Assembly (NCBI GenBank): GCA_034429695.1
Contig: DAOUGC010000157.1
Coordinates: 1-20,201, forward strand
DNA: 20,201 nucleotides
Reading direction: 5' to 3'
Origin: DAOUGC01 sp034429695
GTDB taxonomy: Bacteria; Chloroflexota; Anaerolineae; Anaerolineales; Anaerolineaceae
Below are positions 1 through 5,809 of this stretch, in pieces. A program made the position numbers and the translations under genes. The notes beneath the pieces are model-generated. The model was not told where the DNA came from and did not search any database. It saw only the letters and a list, made by a program, of their open reading frames with translations. Position 1 is the stretch's first letter. Every line of letters starts with the position of its first letter.

Positions 1-55
1 GTAAGCAATTTTTCATCCCCATTGATGGGTGCAGGTCGCTCCCAACACTTTTCGG

Positions 56-86
56 ATGGTGGATTGGTGTTCTTCCAATCCGCCAT
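56..86. repeat. Hairpin, 12-bp stem, 7-nt loop
   Basis: Arms at 56-67 (ATGGTGGATTGG) and 75-86 (CCAATCCGCCAT) pair over 12 positions with one G-T wobble. The loop is TGTTCTT. No T-tract follows on either strand, so it is not an ordinary terminator. Confidence 0.6.
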
Positions 87-88
87 TT
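67..88 (-). repeat. Inverted fragment of the dispersed repeat
   Basis: On the minus strand this reads AAATGGCGGATTGGAAGAAC, which matches the left end of copies A and B apart from one or two bases. It forms the loop and right arm of the hairpin at 56-86, so the hairpin and the repeat family are linked. Confidence 0.5.
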
Positions 89-130
89 CCGTGATTAGCA
101 GAAATTAACGGCGGGAAGGAAGTACGCCAT

Positions 131-175
131 CATCTGTTCCAACGAATTAGTCCAAGATGAAAAAGGTGGGGTGAG
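131..175 (+). repeat. Direct repeat, copy 1 (partner at 651-693)
   Basis: The first 26 bases, CATCTGTTCCAACGAAT plus AGTCCAAG with one variable base between, match 651-676 with a single mismatch. Weaker similarity continues through a GGTGGG-(G/C)TGAG block. Confidence 0.7.
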
Positions 176-209
176 TCGCCAGCGAAGCTGTTGTGCCCTA
201 CCAAACACA

Positions 210-262
210 AATTGGCGGCTTGGAAGAACACCTCGCCGGTGAAACGGGCGCTCCGCCCTACA
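210..262 (+). repeat. Dispersed repeat, copy A
   Basis: This copy nearly matches 343-396. The shared core begins GGCGGC.TGGAAGAACACC and ends GGCGCTCCGCCCTACA, with only a few substitutions over about 53 bp. The 3' part contains a small GGCG-CTC-CGCC dyad. The sequence ends abruptly after CCCTACA in both copies, so this looks like a true unit border. Confidence 0.75.
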
Positions 263-342
263 GGCTGCGAGCAGGTCGTTACAGAATGGATAAATCGGTG
301 GGTCGGGAAAGCTCCGAGCCACCCTGCGTCCTGTGGCAACTC

Positions 343-396
343 AAATCGGCGGCATGGAAGAACACCTCGCCGGTGAAACAGGCGCTCCGCCCTACA
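343..396 (+). repeat. Dispersed repeat, copy B
   Basis: Second copy of the repeat at 210-262, 133 bp downstream in the same orientation. Differences include CATGG for CTTGG and AAACAGGCG for AAACGGGCG. The flanks diverge immediately after CCCTACA. Confidence 0.75.
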
Positions 397-541
397 AAAA
401 GCACGAAAAGAGTTTTGATCCGTGTAAATATGGAAAATGAACCCGCTCATAATTTGGTAGCCCACCATTATTAACCACACATTCGGTGGGCTTCCTGACA
501 GCAACCATCAACAAATGGACGAAGGCGATCAGATCTCTCTA

Positions 542-573
542 CTCCCCCATCGACGTTCTTTTCGATGGGGGAG
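542..573. repeat. Perfect hairpin, 12-bp stem, 8-nt loop
   Basis: Arms CTCCCCCATCGA (542-553) and TCGATGGGGGAG (562-573) are perfectly complementary. The loop is CGTTCTTT, close to the TGTTCTT loop of the hairpin at 56-86. No T-tract follows. Confidence 0.7.
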
Positions 574-650
574 GTGCTGCCGCTGCGCTTACACCGGAGG
601 GGGTGTTTTTTGCGGTGCAATTATCAAAGGGTGGGCTGAAAAAACTTCAG

Positions 651-693
651 CATCTGTTCCAACGAATGAGTCCAAGTGGTAGGGTGGGCTGAG
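651..693 (+). repeat. Direct repeat, copy 2 (partner at 131-175)
   Basis: Matches 131-175, with the first 26 bases identical but for one. Its right end runs into the hairpin arm at 681-692. The 12-mer AGGGTGGGCTGA in that arm also occurs just upstream at 628-639. Confidence 0.7.
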
Positions 694-711
694 AACGCAT
701 CAGCCCACCCT
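681..711. terminator. Perfect hairpin, possible 3' end of the minus-strand zinc-ribbon gene
   Basis: Arms AGGGTGGGCTGA (681-692) and TCAGCCCACCCT (700-711) are perfect complements around a 7-nt loop. It lies about 30 bases after the stop codon of the minus-strand gene ending at 741, where a terminator would sit. The minus strand has no T-run after it, so it may instead be a third member of the 12-bp hairpin group in this region. Confidence 0.4.
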
Positions 712-740
712 GCACATACTGACCTTCACCCGCCTGGCTG

Positions 741-1508
741 TTATTCTTTACCCGCTTCCATACCCCAACGGATGCAATGGTTGATGGCTTCATCTGCAGG
801 TACGGGCTGCCGCCTGGAGAGGGTATAAACCACGTCGTGCTTGTGGCAGTAATACAGTTCATTCCATTGCGTAAGCAGCAGATTGTATACTCGCAGGTTG
901 TCCTGATAATCCTTTAGAGCATTCTGGTATTTCTCTTTTGACCCATTGAGGTTATTCACAATCATCATCAGCAAGAAACCCGCAATACCCCCTGCAAGTG
1001 GGCCCAGGCAAAATAGCCCGAGCAGGGTGGTCGGTAATGAATCTTCGCCAGCTATTACCTCAGCAATGGGCCAACCAACAAACAGCCCCAGTATATACAG
1101 GGGTATCATCATCCACCCGGGTGGGAAGAATTCAAAAGAGGTGTGGTTGGGTTCCACCGGGGCAGTGGGCAGCGCCAATTTTCTTGCCAGGTTGGATTGA
1201 CTGGTTTGGTAACTGGTGGTGGTGGCAGATGATCTCGCATTGCCTATATAATCGCCGGTTTGCTCTGAATATATGCGGCTCTCTCCGTTGCTGGTGGTGC
1301 TGCCGCGGCTGACGCTGGTGCCGCCCTCCACAATGGCGGATACCTTCTGGATGGCGCTCGCGTCGCCGCACAGGGGGCAGTCAAACTGGTGCTCAGGTCC
1401 GCGCACTTCAACAATCACTTTTTGTGGTTCCGGAGCCGCCCGCCCGCATTGGGGGCAGAATTTAAATGTGTCGTCAAAAGAAACCCCACAACCAGCGCAC
1501 TGCGGCAT
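741..1508 (-). CDS. Zinc-ribbon membrane protein of unknown function
   Basis: The function is unknown. The protein (255 aa from this start) opens with a zinc ribbon of two CxxC knuckles (Cys4, 7, 18, 21). A second CPLC knuckle follows at about 44-47, then VSAIVEGGTS and a Ser/Thr-rich low-complexity stretch to about residue 105. Two hydrophobic segments lie near 132-147 and 161-185. The C-terminal part has a polar, probably helical stretch and a CHKHD motif near residue 221 that could complete the second metal site. I recall similar CPxC...VSAIxxxGTS membrane proteins in Chloroflexota and actinobacteria, mostly annotated as zinc-ribbon proteins. The start is set at the ATG at 1508 because GGAGGT lies 4 bases before it; an ATG four codons upstream (1520) has no such site. 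It appears monocistronic. Confidence 0.8.
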   Translation of the reverse strand: MPQCAGCGVSFDDTFKFCPQCGRAAPEPQKVIVEVRGPEHQFDCPLCGDASAIQKVSAIVEGGTSVSRGSTTSNGESRIYSEQTGDYIGNARSSATTTSYQTSQSNLARKLALPTAPVEPNHTSFEFFPPGWMMIPLYILGLFVGWPIAEVIAGEDSLPTTLLGLFCLGPLAGGIAGFLLMMIVNNLNGSKEKYQNALKDYQDNLRVYNLLLTQWNELYYCHKHDVVYTLSRRQPVPADEAINHCIRWGMEAGKE

Positions 1509-1555
1509 AGCAACCTCCATGAAGGTGGAAATAGTGAATAGCCTGGATTGACCCG

Positions 1556-1583
1556 ATTATACAGATAAAAGCTTTTCTTATAA
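1556..1583 (-). promoter_or_regulatory. Probable promoter of the zinc-ribbon gene
   Basis: On the minus strand a consensus -10 TATAAT (1561-1556) is preceded after 16 bases by TTATAA (1583-1578), a 4/6 match to -35. Transcription would start near 1549, giving a leader of about 40 bases to the start at 1508. Confidence 0.5.
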
Positions 1584-1595
1584 CCATCTGACACA

Positions 1596-1619
1596 GATAA
1601 TCCATTTTCGAAAATTATC
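1596..1619. promoter_or_regulatory. Nested palindrome upstream of the zinc-ribbon promoter
   Basis: A perfect 12-bp palindrome ATTTTCGAAAAT (1604-1615) lies inside an outer inverted repeat GATAAT (1596-1601) / ATTATC (1614-1619). It is just upstream of the likely -35 box. An activator or repressor site is possible. It resembles a CodY box but lacks the central base. Confidence 0.3.
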
Positions 1620-1667
1620 CGCTGATAGTGCGGAAATTATGACTGTTGGAAGGCAATCAGGTCATAC

Positions 1668-1703
1668 AAAAAAACAACCCCCCGCGGCTTTGCAGGGGGT
1701 TGT
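1668..1703 (-). terminator. Rho-independent terminator of the membrane-protein gene
   Basis: Read on the minus strand, the stem ACAACCCCC/GGGGGTTGT (1703-1695 with 1682-1674) encloses a short GC-containing loop. It runs into a T-tract (A7 on the plus strand, 1668-1674). It lies 17 bases after the stop codon of the gene at 1721-2743. Confidence 0.85.
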
Positions 1704-1720
1704 GCTTGTGTTTGTCTTGA

Positions 1721-2743
1721 CTACTCTTTTGGCAGATCCTTGTCGTCGGGGTTGACGTATAACGGCTCAACCGGGGCAGGAGCAACGGGTTCCACCGGAA
1801 CCATGCTGCCATCTGCGGGCAGTCTGCCGGTCAAACGGCGGTAGGTCAACGTCCAGGCTGCGCCAACGTAAGCCTGCAGTACACCACCCAGGAAGATGGC
1901 TATGGGGATGTACAGGCACACCAGGCCAATCGTCAGACCAATGCCGCTCATGACGGCGCTATCGTTGCCACTAACAGCTCCCAAAATGACGGGCAGGAAG
2001 GCAATCAGGACAGGCAGGCCAATGATAAAGCCGATGATGCCGGCGCCGATGCCGAGGATCAGCGAGATCAGGATGACCGGACCAAGGTTCTCGCGCAGCA
2101 GGTTCCACGCGCGCCGGATGCCTTCCATCACATCCACGTTTTCGCCCACAATGGCCACAATGGTCAGCTCGGTGATCACGGTGATCGCCCAGCCGATGAC
2201 GATTGCCAGTGGGATGATCAGGCAGATGCCGATACCCAGTGTGAACAGTGCAAAGAAGAACGCCACCAGGCCAATGACGATGCCAAACACCCACAGAATG
2301 ACGTTGAACAGGATCACACGCCAGAAGTAGGGGGTCGAACCGCGCCACAGTTCACCAAAGGTCAGCTTCTGAGCGCCTTCGTCAGAAGCCCATGTGCCGC
2401 GCACCAGGCCGATGCGGCCGAAGGTTCCCAGCGCCAGGGCGATCAGGCTGATGATCAGCGAGAGGCAGATCATGGCGAGGATGAAACCGCCGATGTAGAT
2501 CCAGATCGTGCCATCGTTTGCAGCGCGTTCCAGCGAACGGCCCAGATCTTCCAACCAGGGCATGTTGAACGGCATGTTATTGAAGTCGTTCCCATTCATC
2601 TGGTAGTTGACATTGTTTCCGCCGCCACCACCGCCACCGCCGCCGCTTTGATTGCTGCAACTTGCCAGGATGCCGAAGATCCACAGGACTTTATGTTTCC
2701 AGATGGTCTTCCAGGCTTTTGAGAGAATTTCACCGTAATTCAT
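1721..2743 (-). CDS. Polytopic membrane protein of unknown function
   Basis: The 340-aa protein begins MNYGEILSKAWKTIWKHK, a short amphipathic opening typical of membrane proteins resembling the membrane domain of glycerophosphodiester phosphodiesterases. The first hydrophobic segment (about 18-29) is followed by a run of nine glycines (34-42) and an Asn-rich loop. About five longer hydrophobic segments lie near 80-107, 143-168, 171-200, 221-258 and 264-296. The C-terminal tail is Pro-rich and acidic. No catalytic motif is visible; a role in membrane organisation or transport is only a guess. The start is the ATG at 2743, with GGAG 6 bases upstream; the ATG at 2755 lacks a ribosome site. The glycine run is encoded by GGN repeats, where slippage would change length by whole codons. 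It ends at a strong terminator, so it is a separate unit from guaA, 93 bp upstream. Confidence 0.8.
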   Translation of the reverse strand: MNYGEILSKAWKTIWKHKVLWIFGILASCSNQSGGGGGGGGGNNVNYQMNGNDFNNMPFNMPWLEDLGRSLERAANDGTIWIYIGGFILAMICLSLIISLIALALGTFGRIGLVRGTWASDEGAQKLTFGELWRGSTPYFWRVILFNVILWVFGIVIGLVAFFFALFTLGIGICLIIPLAIVIGWAITVITELTIVAIVGENVDVMEGIRRAWNLLRENLGPVILISLILGIGAGIIGFIIGLPVLIAFLPVILGAVSGNDSAVMSGIGLTIGLVCLYIPIAIFLGGVLQAYVGAAWTLTYRRLTGRLPADGSMVPVEPVAPAPVEPLYVNPDDKDLPKE

Positions 2744-2836
2744 GTTCCGCTCCATTCTAGTGATGCAGTTGTTTCAGGATATCCATTGAATCCATTAAAC
2801 TGCCGATTTCAGAAGAATAACCACATACAATATACG

Positions 2837-4390
2837 TTATTCCCACTCAATGGTTGCAGGCGGTTTTGAAGTTACGTCGTACACCACCCGGTTGACGCCT
2901 TTGACCTCATTAACAATGCGGTTGGCCACGCGGGTGAGCAGTTCTGGCGGCAGGTGCGACCAGTCGGCGGTCATGAAGTCATCGGATGTAATCGCGCGCA
3001 GGGCGATCACCTCCTGATAGGTGCGCTGGTCGCCCATCACGCCCACGGAGCGCACGGGCAACAAAACGGCGAACGCCTGTGCGCTGCGCTGATGGCCGTC
3101 CTGCGGTTTACCCAGCCAGCCTGCCCCGGCAAGCTCATGGGTGAAGATGGCATCGGCGCTGCGCAGCGTTTCAAGCCGCGTGGGGGTAATCTCACCCAGG
3201 CAGCGCACCGCCAGCCCCGGCCCGGGGAAGGGTTGCCGCCATACCATGTCAGATGGCAATCCCAGGGCTTCACCCACCGCGCGTACCTCATCTTTAAATA
3301 AATATCGCAACGGTTCGATGATTTTGAATTGGATATCGGTTGGCAGGCCGCCCACGTTGTGATGGGTCTTGATGCGGTCCGCCTTGTTGCGGTCCGGCGC
3401 TGAGGATTCCACCACGTCGGGGTAGATGGTTCCCTGAACCAGGAAGGGAATTTCACCCAGTTGTTTTGCCTGGGCTTCGAACACGCGGATGAAGGTTTCG
3501 CCAATGATGCGGCGCTTTTTTTCCGGTTCCTGTACGCCAGCCAGATTGGTCATGAAGCGGTCAACCGCATCAATGAGGATGAAATCCTTGCCGAATTGGG
3601 CGGAAAAAACCTGTTCCACCTGCTGCCGTTCACCCTGGCGCAGCAGGCCGTTATCCACAAACACGGCGGTCAACTGGCTGCCGACAGCGCGGTGCACCAG
3701 CGCGGCAGCCACGGTTGAATCCACACCGCCCGAAACAGCCACCAGTACGCGCTGACTGCCCACTACCGTCTGTACGCGCTGAATGGATTGCTGAATGATC
3801 GATTCAGGGGTCCAGTTGGGGCGGGCGCCGCATACGTCAACCACAAAGCGGCGCAGCATTTCACGTCCGCCGGGGGTGTGATGCACTTCAGGGTGGAACT
3901 GCACGCCGTAATAGCGCCGCTGATCATCCCCAAAGGCAGCCACAGGGCTGTTTGCCGAACTTGCCAGTGGGATGAACCCGGGTGGGGGACATTCGATGCG
4001 GTCTCCGTGCGACATCCACACTGGATACTGCCCAACCGGGAAGAGCGCGCAAGCCTGGCTGACCTGCACGGTGGCGGGGCCGTACTCGCGGTGGGTGGAA
4101 GCCGCCACCTGCCCGCCCAGCGCCAGGGTGAGCAACTGCATGCCGTAGCAAATCCCCAGCACAGGTAAGCCACTGTCCAGTACATAGCCGGGCAGGGTGG
4201 GGGCGCCTGCTTCATAAGCAGAGAGCGGCCCGCCGGAGAGGATGTAGCCTTTGGGAGCCAGCGCCTGTACTTCTGTAGCGGGGGCGTCCCACGGGAAGAT
4301 CTCGCAGTAAACCTGTGCCTCGCGCACGCGGCGGGCGATCAACTGGGTGTATTGCGAACCAAAATCAAGGATGACGATGGAATCGGGCAT
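2837..4390 (-). CDS. guaA: GMP synthase (glutamine-hydrolysing)
   Basis: Converts XMP to GMP using ATP and glutamine in the cytosol, the last step of de novo and xanthine-salvage GMP synthesis. The 517-aa length matches the family (E. coli about 525). The N-terminal class I glutamine amidotransferase domain has the nucleophile Cys81 in GICYGMQ and the His166/Glu168 pair in FHPEV. The ATP pyrophosphatase domain has the P-loop SGGVDS at 220-225, and GTIYPDVVES and HHNVGGLP further on. The C-terminal dimerisation domain ends in SKPPATIEWE, as in known GuaA. It follows xpt with only 6 bases between, so the two are almost surely co-transcribed. That is logical, because Xpt makes the XMP that GuaA uses. 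No good ribosome site precedes the ATG, which suggests translational coupling to xpt. Confidence 0.97.
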   Translation of the reverse strand: MPDSIVILDFGSQYTQLIARRVREAQVYCEIFPWDAPATEVQALAPKGYILSGGPLSAYEAGAPTLPGYVLDSGLPVLGICYGMQLLTLALGGQVAASTHREYGPATVQVSQACALFPVGQYPVWMSHGDRIECPPPGFIPLASSANSPVAAFGDDQRRYYGVQFHPEVHHTPGGREMLRRFVVDVCGARPNWTPESIIQQSIQRVQTVVGSQRVLVAVSGGVDSTVAAALVHRAVGSQLTAVFVDNGLLRQGERQQVEQVFSAQFGKDFILIDAVDRFMTNLAGVQEPEKKRRIIGETFIRVFEAQAKQLGEIPFLVQGTIYPDVVESSAPDRNKADRIKTHHNVGGLPTDIQFKIIEPLRYLFKDEVRAVGEALGLPSDMVWRQPFPGPGLAVRCLGEITPTRLETLRSADAIFTHELAGAGWLGKPQDGHQRSAQAFAVLLPVRSVGVMGDQRTYQEVIALRAITSDDFMTADWSHLPPELLTRVANRIVNEVKGVNRVVYDVTSKPPATIEWE

Positions 4391-4396
4391 GGGGGT

Positions 4397-4969
4397 CTAT
4401 TCCGCAAAAGTGATGAAACCGTTATCCAGCGAGGTGATCTGGACCAGCGCTTCAATGGGGATATTCAGGCTGGAGAGCGATTCGCGTCCGCCTTCAAAGG
4501 TCTTTTCAATCAATGCGCCGATGCCCACCACCTCGGCGCCGGCGGCTTTTGCCAGCCGCACCAGCCCCAGAATGGTGGCGCCCGATGCAAGGAAGTCATC
4601 GATGATCAGCACCTTCTCGCCGCCTTTGAGATACTCAGGCGAGACGATCAGGTCAACCATGCGGCCTTTGGTGTGCGAAGGCGCCACGGTGAGGTACACC
4701 GTGTCAGGCATGGTGATGGGCTTGGTCTTGCGCGCGTATACCACCGGCAGGCGCAGGCACAGCGCGGTCATGATTGCCGGGGCAATGCCGGAAATTTCAG
4801 CGGTGAGCACGCGTGTGGCTCCAACATGTTCAAACCGGCGCGCCAGCTCTTCACCGCATGCGCTCATCAAAACCGGATCCACCTGGTGGTTGATAAAGCC
4901 GTCCACCTTAAGAATGCCGCCGCCCAAATTCCTGCCTTCGCGCAGGATTCGCTCCTGTAATAGCTGCAT
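4397..4969 (-). CDS. xpt: Xanthine phosphoribosyltransferase
   Basis: Joins xanthine to PRPP to give XMP, the substrate of the neighbouring GuaA. The protein (190 aa from this start) matches the length and pattern of Bacillus Xpt: LKVDGFINHQVDP near the N-terminus, the SGIAPAIMTAL segment, and the PRPP loop VLIIDDFLASGAT. The ATG at 4969 is chosen because GGAGGT sits 4 bases before it and the resulting N-terminus (MQLLQERILREG) aligns with Bacillus Xpt. The frame stays open to an ATG at 5005, but that one lacks a ribosome site. It is the first gene of the xpt-guaA operon and is divergent from maf. I looked for a guanine riboswitch in the ~170-bp gap and saw no conserved core. Confidence 0.93.
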   Translation of the reverse strand: MQLLQERILREGRNLGGGILKVDGFINHQVDPVLMSACGEELARRFEHVGATRVLTAEISGIAPAIMTALCLRLPVVYARKTKPITMPDTVYLTVAPSHTKGRMVDLIVSPEYLKGGEKVLIIDDFLASGATILGLVRLAKAAGAEVVGIGALIEKTFEGGRESLSSLNIPIEALVQITSLDNGFITFAE

Positions 4970-5123
4970 GATGACCTCCGACCGGGGATTGATTTGTATA
5001 GACAATTTTATCGCATTCCAGGCGCAAACGGGCTGTCCTTTTGTGAAAATTTTTGGTTCAAAATGTAGTTGTCTCCGGGCAACCGGCTTTCGCTCTTGAC
5101 AGGCGGGTGTGGACGCTTTTGTG

Positions 5124-5132
5124 TGTTAGAAT
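5124..5132 (+). promoter_or_regulatory. Extended -10 promoter of maf, probably leaderless
   Basis: TG-T-TAGAAT (TG at 5124-5125, hexamer at 5127-5132) is an extended -10 box. The start ATG at 5141 is 8 bases after it, where transcription itself would begin. A TTGACA at 5096-5101 is 25 bases from the hexamer, too far for a standard -35. No Shine-Dalgarno sequence precedes the ATG, which fits a leaderless mRNA. Confidence 0.4.
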
Positions 5133-5140
5133 TTATGATC

Positions 5141-5806
5141 ATGGCAGTCATCCAATTGAGATTGGCCTCCAATTCTCCGCGGCGGCGTGAGCTGCTGGCC
5201 CTGACCGGGTGGCAATTTGATGTGCTTCCGGCTGACATTGACGAAACCCCCCGCCCGGCTGAACATCCGTATGAATATGTATTGCGTCTGGCACGCAGCA
5301 AGGCGCAGGCTTGTGCCGCACTGCGGCCCATTGACCCGGTGCACGGCTTGATCCTGGCTGCCGATACCACCGTGGCTGACGGCGATGACCTGTTGGGCAA
5401 ACCCGCCTCACACGATGAGGCCGTGTCCATGTTGACCCGCCTGCGCGGGCGCACTCATCAGGTGTATACTGCCGTTGCCGTGCTGGATGGCTCCGGGCGC
5501 ATGGAGAGCGCTGTCTGTCGTTCAGATGTGCCCATGCGCACTTATACTGCCGATGAAATGGAAACCTATATCGCCACGGGTGACCCGTTTGACAAAGCCG
5601 GTGGGTATGCCATTCAAAACCGGCAATTTCACCCGGTGGAAAACTTTCAGGGCTGTTTCTGCAACGTGATGGGCCTGCCCCTGTGCACCCTGAAACAACT
5701 GATGCAAGCCTTTGGCCATGAGACCCCATTGCGCGTACCGCCTGAGCCTTCTCAGAGAAATGCGCTGGGGTGTGCTGCCTGCGAAAGCTTTGAACACAGA
5801 GAGTAA
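5141..5806 (+). CDS. maf: Maf-family nucleoside triphosphate pyrophosphatase
   Basis: Maf proteins hydrolyse modified or excess dTTP/UTP/m7GTP to the monophosphate and pyrophosphate, cleaning the nucleotide pool; overexpression blocks septation in Bacillus. Visible motifs are LASNSPRRRELL (residues 8-19, phosphate-binding Ser and Arg residues), the catalytic Asp75 in AADTTV, and DPFDKAGGYAIQ at 148-159. At 221 aa it is slightly longer than usual because of a C-terminal extension ending in a CAAC pair, whose role is unknown. The ATG at 5141 matches the usual Maf N-terminus; in-frame ATGs at 5135 and 5069 would add residues the family lacks. Three bases separate it from the PBP gene, so they form an operon. 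Substrate specificity cannot be fixed from sequence alone. Confidence 0.93.
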   Translation: MAVIQLRLASNSPRRRELLALTGWQFDVLPADIDETPRPAEHPYEYVLRLARSKAQACAALRPIDPVHGLILAADTTVADGDDLLGKPASHDEAVSMLTRLRGRTHQVYTAVAVLDGSGRMESAVCRSDVPMRTYTADEMETYIATGDPFDKAGGYAIQNRQFHPVENFQGCFCNVMGLPLCTLKQLMQAFGHETPLRVPPEPSQRNALGCAACESFEHRE

Positions 5807-5809
5807 ATC

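Larger units (their letters stand above)
1..740. other. Gene-free, repeat-rich intergenic region
   Basis: No open frame here looks like a protein. Frames of 60-124 codons exist on both strands, but they run through the duplicated repeats and give the same Arg-rich string twice, as expected of chance frames in repeats. The stretch holds three hairpins with 12-bp stems (56-86, 542-573, 681-711), a ~53-bp direct repeat (210-262 and 343-396) with an inverted fragment (67-88), and a ~43-bp direct repeat (131-175 and 651-693). A weak plus-strand terminator-like structure (ACACC, 6-nt loop, GGTGT, then T6) lies at 591-611. It may be a graveyard of small non-autonomous elements; I cannot name the family. 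Confidence 0.6.

Noticed and set aside
130..504. 124-codon minus-strand frame and other small frames in 95-504
   Set aside because: They run through the duplicated repeats and give the same Arg-rich string in two places; no ribosome site and no domain.
1..740. CRISPR array
   Set aside because: Repeats are only two copies each, unevenly spaced and divergent, and no cas gene is near.
1604..1615. CodY box upstream of the zinc-ribbon gene
   Set aside because: ATTTTCGAAAAT lacks the central base of the CodY consensus, and CodY is not expected in this phylum.
5023..5035. PurR-like half site GCGCAAACG near xpt
   Set aside because: Only one half matches and the inverted half is missing, so it is likely chance.
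5096..5132. TTGACA at 5096 as the -35 of the maf promoter
   Set aside because: The spacer to TAGAAT would be 25 bases, beyond the usual range; the extended -10 box explains the promoter better.
4980..5140. Guanine riboswitch upstream of xpt
   Set aside because: Xpt genes in Firmicutes often have one, but the conserved loop and core sequences of the purine aptamer are not present on the minus strand here.
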